The position numbers and the translations under genes were made by a program. This document shows positions 45,469 to 53,765 of a DNA stretch of 64,000 nt, one piece after another (position 1 is the stretch's first letter; every line of letters begins with the position of its first letter). The stretch comes from Bdellovibrio sp. UBA4095. GTDB lineage: Bacteria; Bdellovibrionota; Bdellovibrionia; Bdellovibrionales; Bdellovibrionaceae. Location: positions 3,936-67,935 of the forward strand of contig DFXZ01000007.1 of assembly GCA_002381805.1 (NCBI GenBank). Reading direction: 5' to 3'. Under the pieces are notes generated by a model. That model saw only the letters and a list, made by a program, of their open reading frames with translations. It was not told the DNA's origin and ran no database searches.

Positions 45469-45495
45469 ACACGCTGGGATTTTTTCCCAGCGTGT
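45469..45495 (-). terminator. Stable hairpin after the PfpI-family gene
   Basis: ACACGCTGGGA-tttttt-TCCCAGCGTGT, a long perfect stem between the PfpI-family stop and the antiporter start. There is no T-run after the stem, so termination efficiency is uncertain. Confidence 0.55.
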
Positions 45496-45500
45496 AAGTG

Positions 45501-46100
45501 TTACTGAACGTTGCGTGCTTCTGTGGATTTTTGCTGCGACCTTTGCTGTCGAGGCTCATGACGGCCTTCGGCGAACTCTTCGATCATTTTTTTGGTGAAT
45601 GCCGGTATATCATTAGGGTTGCGACTGGTGACGAGGCCTTTGTCAGTGACAACTTCGCGATCTTCCCACTGGGCTCCTGCATTTTCGAGGTCCACTCTCA
45701 CTGAGGGGTATGACGTGAGCTTTCGGCCTCTGACAACATCAGCACTTATTAAAAGTGAAGGGGCGTGGCAGATGGCTGCGATAGGCTTCCCAGACTCTGC
45801 AAATTTCCGGACGAAGTTAACAGCCTTATCATTAATACGGAGTTTATCAGGGTTCATCGTGCCACCAGGCAACATAAGTGCATCAAACTGTTCCGCATTC
45901 ACTTTATCGATGGCTTCGTCGACTTGAATATGGTCACTCCAGTTCCCGTCGGACCAGGACTTTATATCGCCCGTTTTCAAAGAAATTACTTTCACCGTGG
46001 CTCCGGCTTCTTCAAGGGACTTTTTGGGTTCAAAGAGTTCTGACTTTTCAAATCCATCCGTAGCTAAGATAGCAACTCGGCAGTTTTCGAGTCGGCTCAT
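45501..46100 (-). CDS. DJ-1/PfpI-family protein (YhbO-like)
   Basis: 199 residues from ATG 46100 behind AAAAGGAGG; a longer reading to 46136 lacks a ribosome-binding site. The nucleophile elbow is PIAAICHAPSLLISADVVRGR, with catalytic Cys-His, and DGFEKSELFEPKKSLEEAGA at the N-terminus supplies the usual Glu. The family contains protein deglycases/chaperones for stress survival. The tail is Arg/Gln-rich. Confidence 0.92.
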   Translation of the reverse strand: MSRLENCRVAILATDGFEKSELFEPKKSLEEAGATVKVISLKTGDIKSWSDGNWSDHIQVDEAIDKVNAEQFDALMLPGGTMNPDKLRINDKAVNFVRKFAESGKPIAAICHAPSLLISADVVRGRKLTSYPSVRVDLENAGAQWEDREVVTDKGLVTSRNPNDIPAFTKKMIEEFAEGRHEPRQQRSQQKSTEARNVQ

Positions 46101-46177
46101 GAGACCTCCTTTTAAAAGGTTGGTTGGTAATGGCAAGGTTCCATTCTAAATGTGGCAAAATTTTTAACCAAAAGTTC

Positions 46178-47050
46178 TTAGTGGCGCTTGTGAGAAATCA
46201 TATTTGACAGCGTGGAAGCATCCTGAGGTGCGCGAACTTTGACATCATTATCGAAGTAGACGAACACGTCTCTCTTCTTAGTGGGGGCAGGTTGATCAGT
46301 CAAAGTGAGTGCATTTGCGGGAGCTTGACCCTTTTTCCAGAGTTCGATGCGATCAGCCCACCAGTGCAGAGTGGAGTCATCATATCCGCTAGTGTAAAGT
46401 TCTTCATCTCCATGCAGACGGAGATAGAGAAAGTCGCTGGTAATGTCTTCGATGTAGGGCCATTTCCCGGCAGTGTCTGCAAAAACCAGCGCGATGTTGT
46501 GTCTGCGAAGCAGTTCAATAAAATATGGATTCTCGAAGGAATGGTGCCGTACCTCGATGGCATGGCGGATTTTCCTATTCGCTTTTCTAAGATCAAGGGG
46601 ATAGCTCGGAGACAGTCGATCCGACATATCGGCCAGTTGAGTGGCCTGCTTAAATGTTCTAGGTAGTTTTTCGAAGAAGCTCCCCAGTCGCTGTTCGTCA
46701 AAAACGAAGTTTGGAGGAAATTGCCAAAGAAAAGGTCCGAGCTTCTCTTTTAAATGTAACACTCCAGAGGCAAAGAAATTCGCCAGGGGCAATTCAATGT
46801 CTTTTAATCTGCGGATGTGTGTAATATAGCGTGGGCCTTTCACGCTAAAGATAAAGTCTGCTGGCGTATCCTGATGCCACTTTTGATAGCTTTCCGGTTT
46901 CTGCGTGGCATAGAAAGTGCCATTGATTTCTATAGTGTCGACCTGTCTACTTGCAAAATAGAGTTCTTGATTTTGCTTAAGCTCTTCGGGATAAAAAATT
47001 CCTCTCCACGGAGTGTATCGCCAACCCGAGATTCCAATTCTTGTTTCCAT
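46178..47050 (-). CDS. DUF72 protein (YecE-like)
   Basis: 290 residues, a TIM-barrel family of unknown chemistry. Recognised by GISGWRYTPWRGIFYPEELKQNQELYFASRQ at the start, TIEINGTFYATQKPESYQKWHQDTP and YLRLHGDEELYTSGY, and by a C-terminal FVYFDNDVKVRAPQDA. Length is typical. It is a single gene. Confidence 0.92.
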   Translation of the reverse strand: METRIGISGWRYTPWRGIFYPEELKQNQELYFASRQVDTIEINGTFYATQKPESYQKWHQDTPADFIFSVKGPRYITHIRRLKDIELPLANFFASGVLHLKEKLGPFLWQFPPNFVFDEQRLGSFFEKLPRTFKQATQLADMSDRLSPSYPLDLRKANRKIRHAIEVRHHSFENPYFIELLRRHNIALVFADTAGKWPYIEDITSDFLYLRLHGDEELYTSGYDDSTLHWWADRIELWKKGQAPANALTLTDQPAPTKKRDVFVYFDNDVKVRAPQDASTLSNMISHKRH

Positions 47051-47121
47051 ACTTTCAAGAATGAAGGGTTCTGGCGTTCATGTCTATTCAGGAGATCTTT
47101 CTATGGCTAAGAAACAAATTT

Positions 47122-48009
47122 CTAATTTTTAAAGTTATCTGTCAGGGCGATGTCTCGAGTGATCCCACCAAAGGTCCCGCAATAAACAGTCTCTTCAAGC
47201 CAAGCTGTTTCAGCAGCAAGCTCGTCTTTGTAAATGAGTTTTGACCAAAAACGGTTCAGGCTGTCCCAGCTGTAGCCGCGACTCTTAAGAAAGTCCTTAG
47301 CCTCAAAAGGTGCTGAGCTTGCAATGACTTGAGTCATGGTGCGCCGGGCATTGGCTAAAAGCTCTGCTAAATAGGAATGCTGTGATTCGGGTTGCGGCAG
47401 GCTGAGCAGATAGAGCAATGCTTCAGCATCATTAATTGCGCGATGGGAGTCCGTGAAAAAACCGTGATAGATATTCAGTAACTCAAGTTTTGGGCTGGTA
47501 TAACCTTTGTTAAACCAGTCGATCTGTTTGATTGAACAAGCCCATACTTTCTGAGTTGAGATCTTAGATTTCTTTTCGATAAAGGGTCTGTCGAATCTGG
47601 CGTTGTGAGCTACGATGACCGAGGCTTCGCTAAGCAGACTGTCTACCTCGGACCAGTCGATATTTACTCCCGCAACCATCTGATCAGTGATGCCCGTTAT
47701 AATGGTGATTTCTTTTGAAAGAGGTCTTCCGGGGTCTTGAAAAGAAGAGTAGGATTTACCGACAGAAAGAATCTCTCCTGTGGCTTTGTTGAACTGAAAC
47801 TGTCGAAGGCCGATTTCAATGATCGTGTCATCTGAATGGCTTAGTCCCGTTGTCTCTACATCTATAGAGACACCCACTCTTAGCAAATCGGAATTAGCGG
47901 TGATCCAATCAGGGGTTGCATAAGATGGTTTTTCTATTTGGCTCAAATCGAGCTTTTTAAGGGTGACTGTAGAACCGCAATCTGATTTTCCAATCCAATG
48001 AAATGACAA
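47122..48009 (-). CDS. DEDDh 3'-5' exonuclease (DnaQ-like)
   Basis: 295 residues, TTG start at 48009 with GGAG before it. The DEDD residues are visible: Asp-x-Glu in SIDVETTGLSHSDDTIIEIG (~residue 50), Asp in VAHNARFDRPF (~135) and His-x4-Asp in SHRAINDAEALLYLL (~190). The exonuclease domain sits in the middle. The C-terminal ~85 residues (RGYSWD...FWSKLI) resemble the extra domain of DnaQ-like proteins not bound to polymerase III. The role is DNA or RNA trimming in repair. Confidence 0.85.
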   Translation of the reverse strand: MSFHWIGKSDCGSTVTLKKLDLSQIEKPSYATPDWITANSDLLRVGVSIDVETTGLSHSDDTIIEIGLRQFQFNKATGEILSVGKSYSSFQDPGRPLSKEITIITGITDQMVAGVNIDWSEVDSLLSEASVIVAHNARFDRPFIEKKSKISTQKVWACSIKQIDWFNKGYTSPKLELLNIYHGFFTDSHRAINDAEALLYLLSLPQPESQHSYLAELLANARRTMTQVIASSAPFEAKDFLKSRGYSWDSLNRFWSKLIYKDELAAETAWLEETVYCGTFGGITRDIALTDNFKN

Positions 48010-48142
48010 GGGGGACTCCTTTTTTTGGTCCCTGCTAAATTAGCATTTGCATGGGGTTTTCTCAAGCGGGAGGTCCGAAATACCTAGGCGGAGTTTGTTT
48101 TGGCGCTGCTTGCTAGGACTCAAGATTCAGAAAGTGCCTGAT

Positions 48143-48520
48143 CTATTGGCAGAAAATAAAAGAGTCTTGGATAACTCCAACGACGTTTTCTGCTTTTAGG
48201 TCCTCAGACACCAGGATCAAGCCGTAGGTGTTGCCCCCATCACAGCGATCTTGATTGGTAGAGATCACGAAAAATTGTTGTGAAGTCGGTTTGTGGAGGA
48301 GCTTTCTAAAGCTTATGGCATCTCGGCACTCCTCGGTGTCGAATGAGGAAAGTTGTTGTTCGAAAGCCTTAAATAAGCTTGCTGGAAAGTTTATGTGGGA
48401 CTCTGCGCCGAGGGTAAAATATGAAGAGTCTGCCAAGTCCGGCAGCTGGCTGTCGGCAAAAGGGCAGGCGAATGCTGTCAGAGGGAAAATTATAAACAGG
48501 ATGATGAAAAACTTAGTCAT
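48143..48520 (-). CDS. Small exported protein
   Basis: 125 residues. A signal peptide (TKFFIILFIIFPLTAFA) precedes a mature part starting with Cys-Pro and carrying four Cys in total, one at the second-last residue. The pattern suggests a disulfide-bonded periplasmic protein. No family was recognised. A hydrophobic start and Ala-Cys could also be read as a lipobox (Ala-Phe-Ala-Cys). Confidence 0.6.
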   Translation of the reverse strand: MTKFFIILFIIFPLTAFACPFADSQLPDLADSSYFTLGAESHINFPASLFKAFEQQLSSFDTEECRDAISFRKLLHKPTSQQFFVISTNQDRCDGGNTYGLILVSEDLKAENVVGVIQDSFIFCQ

Positions 48521-48670
48521 TTGAACTCCTTCCGGACTCTTGTTCGAAAGCTCGGAAATTTGGTGGGTGAATCGCGCGAACTGCGAAGGTTGGTGAATCG
48601 GTAAAGCAGAATCTGTGCCGGGTCTATTAAAGTCTTTGCCTGGCTCGGTCAGACTACTTATTGTTAAGTA

Positions 48671-49462
48671 ATGGTGAATTATTTTTTGTGCCTGATTGTA
48701 TTCCTAGTAGTCGGTTGTCAAACGTCCCCCAAAAAAACTATCGAGAAGGAATTGTCGCCGTGGCCTGGGGTAACAAATACGTCCTTGCATTCAGGATTGC
48801 AGGTTTCACACAAAAAATCGTATTCGTTAGCTTGCCACCCCAGTCATCGTATCGCCGCCTGGGTGCAATTTGAGCTCACCAAAGAACAAGTTCAACATAA
48901 CGGCTCCCTGTCGCGTTGGAAGAAAGCATATGTGCCTGATTCGAGTTTGCAGGGCGCCTGTTACGTTCAAGATAAGGAATACAAACCTTACGCCAAAAAT
49001 GGTTACGACCGAGGGCACTTAGCGGATGCTGAAAGTTTCAGGTATAGCAAAACAGCCGTAGAAGACGTCGCATATACTTCCAATCTCAGCCCGCAAAAAG
49101 CCGGATTCAACAGAGGTATCTGGAAAAGACTTGAAAGTTGGCAGCGCGAGCAGGCCGAAAAAGAAAGACGGGTGCTAGTAATTGTCGGGCCGGTCCTGTC
49201 TAAGAACCTTCCTAAGCTAGAAACTCAGATATCGATTCCGGAGGCTTACTACCGAGTATTAATCGATCTGACGCCTCCTCAAAAGACGATCGGTTTCTTG
49301 ATGCGGCAGGATGACCGCGGAGCCATTCAAGAGCACGTACTTTGTCCTGAAAAAATAGAGGAGTTGACCGGATTAAGTTTTGGCGAAGTTTATCTAAAGG
49401 AAAATAAGAAAGCGTTGTTCGCAAATTGCTCTTGGAATGATTGGCAGAGTAGGAACAACTGA
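48671..49462 (+). CDS. DNA/RNA non-specific endonuclease, lipoprotein
   Basis: 263 residues. The signal peptide ends Val-Val-Gly-Cys (Cys16), a strong lipobox, so it is anchored at the envelope. The NUC1/beta-beta-alpha-metal domain has the catalytic YDRGHLADAESFRYS with the His general base, followed by TSNLSPQKAGFNRGIWKRLE, whose Asn and the second Asn bind Mg2+. It would degrade nucleic acids outside the cytoplasm, which fits nutrient scavenging or prey DNA digestion. Confidence 0.9.
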   Translation: MVNYFLCLIVFLVVGCQTSPKKTIEKELSPWPGVTNTSLHSGLQVSHKKSYSLACHPSHRIAAWVQFELTKEQVQHNGSLSRWKKAYVPDSSLQGACYVQDKEYKPYAKNGYDRGHLADAESFRYSKTAVEDVAYTSNLSPQKAGFNRGIWKRLESWQREQAEKERRVLVIVGPVLSKNLPKLETQISIPEAYYRVLIDLTPPQKTIGFLMRQDDRGAIQEHVLCPEKIEELTGLSFGEVYLKENKKALFANCSWNDWQSRNN

Positions 49463-49469
49463 ATACGGA

Positions 49470-49997
49470 TCAGTTTCCGTGGATTTGTCCTTTGTTCACG
49501 CGGCGTATCTCTATTACATCATCTGTAACGTCAAAAAGTACTCGGTAGCCATCGTTCAATCTGACCGAATGTGCTTTGCTGCCAAACTGGGGGAGCTTTT
49601 CATAGTGCCACCGCCCCGGATTATCTAAAAGATCTTTCAATCCCTTAGACGCTGTGGCTGTAGCGATAAATTCGTCGAGCTTCTGATGCAGATTCTTAGG
49701 TAGGTGCTGGATTTCTTTTTCGGCCTTATGTTGGATATTAAACTTTCTAGATGGACTGAATTCCGCTCTGCTGTTAGGGGCCGACTGCAGAGATAGTTTG
49801 TATTTCTCCAATAGCAACTCAACCTCTTTATCGGACGAGAGCTTACTGCTATTGATCTTTGCGTAATCATTCCAGAACTGCGGATTATTAGCTATTTTGG
49901 GGTCCTTAAGCGCTGCGCTTAAAATGCAGTTGTCGCTGGCTTTCGCTACCAAAGAGTTAGTTAGAATAAAAACAACAAATATAATTTTACTGAACAC
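49470..49997 (-). CDS. Exported protein with a RelE/ParE-like toxin domain
   Basis: 175 residues, GTG start at 49997. An N-terminal signal peptide (residues ~1-20, ending Val-Ala-Lys-Ala-Ser) precedes a ~70-residue linker. The C-terminal ~85 residues follow the RelE/YafQ superfamily pattern: KAEKEIQHLPKNLHQKLDEFI, then WHYEKL, then SVRLNDGYRVLFDV and IEIRRVNKGQIHG with a terminal His. Such domains are normally cytoplasmic ribosome-dependent mRNA interferases; an exported one is unusual. It overlaps the upstream gene by 11 bases and no usual antitoxin is seen. Confidence 0.75.
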   Translation of the reverse strand: MFSKIIFVVFILTNSLVAKASDNCILSAALKDPKIANNPQFWNDYAKINSSKLSSDKEVELLLEKYKLSLQSAPNSRAEFSPSRKFNIQHKAEKEIQHLPKNLHQKLDEFIATATASKGLKDLLDNPGRWHYEKLPQFGSKAHSVRLNDGYRVLFDVTDDVIEIRRVNKGQIHGN

Positions 49998-50955
49998 AGC
50001 TTAGTATCTTTCTAGTGCTGACGTTAATGTCGGGGATTGTGAAGCCCTTTTTTTGTAGCTCCGCAAGCAGTGTTAAGTGTTGGGTCGAGTTTTTTAACTT
50101 CAACAAAAGTTGCGGAAGTAGTTTCGCAAGTTGGGACCCTCCGACAGCCAATGAAGTGGCCGTTCCCAATAAGAGCTCGCCAGTGATAGTGCATGCCAGT
50201 TCAAGCCGCTGTTCCACGCTGAGTGTCTGCATATTCGCAAGAATCTTTTTTATTTCCGTTTGCATGTTCATAGTAAAAGCCTTGAGTTCATCAAAGGATT
50301 GCTTCATCTCTTGCCAAAGCTTTGCGGGATTCTGGGCCAGGACCTTAAAGAAGCTAAGAGTATTTTCCGCTCCCTGATAGGCGCCCCTGAGTGCATCGCC
50401 ACTGCACTTGCCGATTGTCCTAAGGAGTTCGACGTTTTCAATATGCCTTAGGGTCGGAGCAAGTTTTTGAGTCGACGTAAGCGCTGGTGAGGCGCACTGG
50501 GCAGCTTGAGCAGTAGGGAAGAAAGCTCGAAGCTTCCAAAGTTGAGCATTTTCTTTTAGAGGTGCGATGTCTTGGAACAGATTTTTCAGTTCCGCAGCTG
50601 TCAGCCCCGTTGCTATCAGGACGTAGTGAGACCCCTGAAATTCAAAATTAACTACCAAAGAGCTGAGGTCTTTTGCGTGAAATATTTTGTATCGATCTGA
50701 GGCTGGCGCTTTAAGGCCTTCTTTTATAAGAACGAATTTTTTCCATTCAGACGAAGCAAATGCAAAATCGAACTTCAATGAGCTACTTACGAAGGCTTGG
50801 TCGCTAAGGGATGCTAAACCTGCACGTTGGAAGGATTGCTTCAAGGCTTTGTAGCGCAACGGAGATGGGTTGATCACTCCAGCTTCCACCTCATAGGTAT
50901 AAGCCCAGCAGAACAGACTTAAGAATTGGAATAACAAAATGAAGAGAAGTTGCAT
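49987..50955 (-). CDS. Exported helical protein, partner of the RelE-like protein
   Basis: 322 residues from ATG 50955, where a signal peptide begins (LLFILLFQFLSLFCWA); upstream in-frame ATGs at 51012 and 51006 are possible. The mature part has a mixed N-terminal half, an AAQCASPA segment and a mostly helical C-terminal half with a small-residue hydrophobic stretch (GELLLGTATSLAVGG). Two or three Cys pairs are possible. The 11-base overlap with the RelE-like gene implies joint production. No family was recognised; a chaperone, immunity or delivery role is only a guess. Confidence 0.65.
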   Translation of the reverse strand: MQLLFILLFQFLSLFCWAYTYEVEAGVINPSPLRYKALKQSFQRAGLASLSDQAFVSSSLKFDFAFASSEWKKFVLIKEGLKAPASDRYKIFHAKDLSSLVVNFEFQGSHYVLIATGLTAAELKNLFQDIAPLKENAQLWKLRAFFPTAQAAQCASPALTSTQKLAPTLRHIENVELLRTIGKCSGDALRGAYQGAENTLSFFKVLAQNPAKLWQEMKQSFDELKAFTMNMQTEIKKILANMQTLSVEQRLELACTITGELLLGTATSLAVGGSQLAKLLPQLLLKLKNSTQHLTLLAELQKKGFTIPDINVSTRKILSCVQ

Positions 50956-51117
50956 CTCATCTTGTATCGGATGGACGGGACCATCCTTAAGGAGAAAACG
51001 GATCATATGCATATAATGCAGGCAGTTTTTGATTTTTAGTGTTGAACCGAGTTGCCTCTGGTAAGAGGGAGTGTTTCAATTCGTGAATAGTAAGTCCAGC
51101 TAATAGAAGGGGTTTTT

Positions 51118-51381
51118 ATGGAGATTCAGAAACAGGATTGTCCCAGTCCGGTGGAAGTTCCGGCCGAAAATCTTTCGGAAGAAGTTCTGGTGGCTCTTGT
51201 AGAGTCATTCATTCTTAGAGAAGGCACCGATTATGGGCAGGTCGAAATTTCTTTGGAAAAAAAGATAGAGGCCGTCAAAAGGCAAATCCAGCGTCAGGAA
51301 GTTAAAATTATTTTTGATTTCGAATCGGAATCAGTCACTTTGCTTACAAAGCAAGAGTGGGCCAAAAAGAAATCGGTTTAG
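51118..51381 (+). CDS. yheU: YheU-family protein (UPF0270)
   Basis: 87 residues. The pattern IPAENLSEEVLVALVESFILREGTDYG matches YheU proteins, here with VEVPAENL, and ends with IIFDFESESVTLLT. The family is small, cytoplasmic and of unknown function. The N-terminus has ~8 extra residues. It is a single gene. Confidence 0.85.
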   Translation: MEIQKQDCPSPVEVPAENLSEEVLVALVESFILREGTDYGQVEISLEKKIEAVKRQIQRQEVKIIFDFESESVTLLTKQEWAKKKSV

Positions 51382-51413
51382 AAGAGGCCCCTTTTGAGAG
51401 GCCTCGTGATAGA

Positions 51414-51701
51414 TTAATGCAGTTCTGGACGACTGTAGCGATCAGAGCCTTCAAGTTTCACGACTTTATTATATAAGCCGAGCAATAGCAGTGTCGGACC
51501 CCACAATCCTACAAAATTAGCGATGCTTTTCTTCTCTTGGGTAGCGAACAGCCCCAGAGAAAGAACAATAGCTCCGCCAGCAACAGCGAGATAGAAGACC
51601 GAAGGAATTTTTGATGTTTGTTCCTCGATCGTTTTTGTTAAATGTCCTTCGCTCTGATCGCCCTTATTAAGAATTGTCGAACTAAGAGTTCCTTGTTCCA
51701 T
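51414..51701 (-). CDS. Small two-helix membrane protein
   Basis: 95 residues behind a strong GAGGAGG. Two hydrophobic segments (residues ~33-53 and ~60-80) flanked by polar tails. It resembles small envelope proteins often annotated as hypothetical. The function is unknown. Confidence 0.65.
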   Translation of the reverse strand: MEQGTLSSTILNKGDQSEGHLTKTIEEQTSKIPSVFYLAVAGGAIVLSLGLFATQEKKSIANFVGLWGPTLLLLGLYNKVVKLEGSDRYSRPELH

Positions 51702-51949
51702 ATGACCTCCTCAGTATGATTTTGCTTGGTTAAAATTCCATTCGCCATGATAGCAGCGAGAAGTGAAAGAGAAAGTCACATCGAGAGTTTCTGAAGTCTT
51801 ACATAGAATAACGAACTGGACTGAATCAGTATTCGATCTTACTGTTGAAGTCGAAAGAATCATTTGAGTCTGAACACTTTCTCTTTTTATGTCGATTCGA
51901 ACTGTGCTGGGGGCTTTATATGTTGAACTCTCAAGGCCGGTTGACTGGT

Positions 51950-52207
51950 TTAATTCTCAGAAAGAGGTTTTTCGTTCGGCAATTCGCGCTTTATTTTCAA
52001 CCACATATATCCGTGGAAGAAGAAGGCAATTGCCCACTTAACCCAAATAGCCGTCGCGCCATGATGAAAAGCGTAGATGCCAGTCGTAATAGCTGTGAAT
52101 ATACCCCAACTATGAAGAGCCATTCGCTTTGGGAGAACGATGGAGACAAGAAACGTGGTAGTGGAAATCCATCCGATGGCTTCGAAGGCCAGATTGAGCC
52201 AGTTCAT
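51950..52207 (-). CDS. Small membrane protein (85 aa)
   Basis: 85 residues with three hydrophobic segments and many aromatic residues (WGIFTAITTGIYAFHHG, then WVKWAIAFFFHGYMWLKIKRE). It looks like a MtN3/SWEET-like half or PnuC-like piece, but this is not certain. An AAAGG box lies 7 bases before ATG. A longer plus-strand reading frame over the same bases lacks coding character. Confidence 0.65.
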   Translation of the reverse strand: MNWLNLAFEAIGWISTTTFLVSIVLPKRMALHSWGIFTAITTGIYAFHHGATAIWVKWAIAFFFHGYMWLKIKRELPNEKPLSEN

Positions 52208-52878
52208 TTAGTGCCTTTCGCCGAATTCAGCTACTATTTTATTCTTTAAATAATAAACCTAGTTTCATTGGTTCTTCTAAGTAGGCGTATTAGTATTAAA
52301 AAATGAACCAAAAAGATTAGGTTTTGGGATTGCCGCAGCCGTACCATATCTGTAAGGCAGCGCCAACAGGTTTTCCCAGTCTCACCCACATCAAAACGTT
52401 TGCAAACCAGAGGAGCAATTGCCGATTATAAACGTGACTCTATAATTCAAAACAGGCATATAATATCATTCGTGTTTATATTTTATCCTTAACATTACAA
52501 AATACAGAGTGGAGTGCCTGGCTTACCGAGTGGGACGGCGAGTATAACGCTATATTCCATTTTTGCAGTACACTCAGTGTACGCTAAATGGTTCTGCTTA
52601 GGTTCTTCATTCTCTCAAGAGATGTTTAGCTAAAAGGTTAGAATCGAACCTTACCAAGTCATTAAGGCCCTCTTTTTTAGTAAAATTTGTCCGGAATTGC
52701 ATATATCCAACTGCTAAGGAGAATAGAACTGACAAACAACATGGAGAGGCGCACAGTTTGACAGAATTCGATAATCTCCAATAAGTTTGGTCTGAGCTTA
52801 AGGCTAATAAAAAAATGTAAAGTCTGCCAAAGAAGACAGGCGACTCGAGAGGGTTCGCGGTACTGGCGGGAGGAAAAG
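52208..52878. other. Intergenic region before the KaiC-like operon
   Basis: 671 bp with no credible gene. It contains two perfect small hairpins, GTACAC-tca-GTGTAC (52568-52582) and AAGGTT-agaatcg-AACCTT (52634-52652), and AT-rich stretches around 52440-52500 that could hold promoters. The operon leader is probably within the last 200 bp. Confidence 0.4.
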
Positions 52879-53259
52879 TTGGACAAAGCCAAGATTCTTA
52901 CGGTTGATGATAGTCCTGACATGCTATTTTTAGAAAAAATGATTCTTGAACAAGAAGGTTTTGAAGTCCTCACTGCGAATAATGGTAAAACCGCACTTGA
53001 GATAGTTTCGAAAAATAGCGACCTCAGTTTAATACTATGTGATGTGCAAATGGAAACTATGGATGGCTTAGAATTCGTCGCACGTTTAAAGGCCGATCAT
53101 GAGCGGATTTTCAATGAGACCCCTGTTGTCCTAGTGACAGGTTTGGATGAAGCTCCTCGGGTAAAGGTCGCAGGTATCATACAGAAGAATATGGGTTTAG
53201 ATGACTTCGCAGCCACGGTAAAAAGTTTTGTCGTTTCAAAAAAGTCGAGACTGACATGA
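52879..53259 (+). CDS. Single-domain response regulator of the KaiC-like operon
   Basis: 126 residues, TTG start behind GGGAGG. Complete receiver domain: TVDDSPD acidic pocket, phospho-Asp in LILCDVQMETMDG (~residue 55), Thr in VLVTGLD and Lys in IIQKN. It heads a four-gene operon and overlaps the next gene by four bases. The obvious partner is the histidine kinase encoded three genes downstream. Confidence 0.9.
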   Translation: MDKAKILTVDDSPDMLFLEKMILEQEGFEVLTANNGKTALEIVSKNSDLSLILCDVQMETMDGLEFVARLKADHERIFNETPVVLVTGLDEAPRVKVAGIIQKNMGLDDFAATVKSFVVSKKSRLT

Positions 53260-53765
53260 CCGTAAAAAAGCGAGATCTGCATAGAAGCCAAGTTGAAGCC
53301 TGGGAAAAAATAAATACGGAAGGACTCCCAGTTGAAGAGCAGATTGAGCTCTTTGGTAAAGCTTTTTATGCCATCGAGAAGCGAACTCTCAAAACTTTAA
53401 GTAGCGTTACGTTGCAGGTGGTTCTGGAGCGTGCTCGTCTTCAAAGCGTTGAAAAATTTCCGCTCCTTTCGGTAGTCAAACTGGAATCTGGCGGACTAGG
53501 TTTTGCCGGGCTGGTTCGAAATGCTAAAAATGAGAATGCTGAAAAATTGATAGAAGCACTTCGATATTTTCTTGTTGAGCTTCTAAATGTCCTTGGAAAT
53601 ATAACGGCAGAAATATTATCAGAGCCTCTCCATAAGGAACTTCATAAGGTGACACGCGACTATCAGCAATCTAAAGAAGTGGATGAACATGAGACAGAAA
53701 ATATAGTTGAAAGTAGAATTTTTCGACAAATAAGTTCAGGTCGTAAGAAACCGGAGAGAACATGA
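53256..53765 (+). CDS. Unknown helical protein of the KaiC-like operon
   Basis: 169 residues, almost all helix, overlapping both neighbours by four bases (ATGA type). A central hydrophobic amphipathic segment (ALRYFLVELLNVLGNITAEIL) suggests oligomerisation rather than a membrane helix. No catalytic motif. Tight coupling between the response regulator and the KaiC-like ATPase suggests an adaptor between them. Confidence 0.75.
   Translation: MTVKKRDLHRSQVEAWEKINTEGLPVEEQIELFGKAFYAIEKRTLKTLSSVTLQVVLERARLQSVEKFPLLSVVKLESGGLGFAGLVRNAKNENAEKLIEALRYFLVELLNVLGNITAEILSEPLHKELHKVTRDYQQSKEVDEHETENIVESRIFRQISSGRKKPERT

Noticed and set aside
51845..52249. 134-aa plus-strand reading frame
   Set aside because: It overlaps the minus-strand 85-aa membrane protein, has low-complexity non-protein-like composition and lacks a ribosome-binding site.
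52634..52652. Possible tRNA T-arm (GAATCGAACC)
   Set aside because: The bases form a simple 6-bp hairpin with no acceptor, D or anticodon arm around them.
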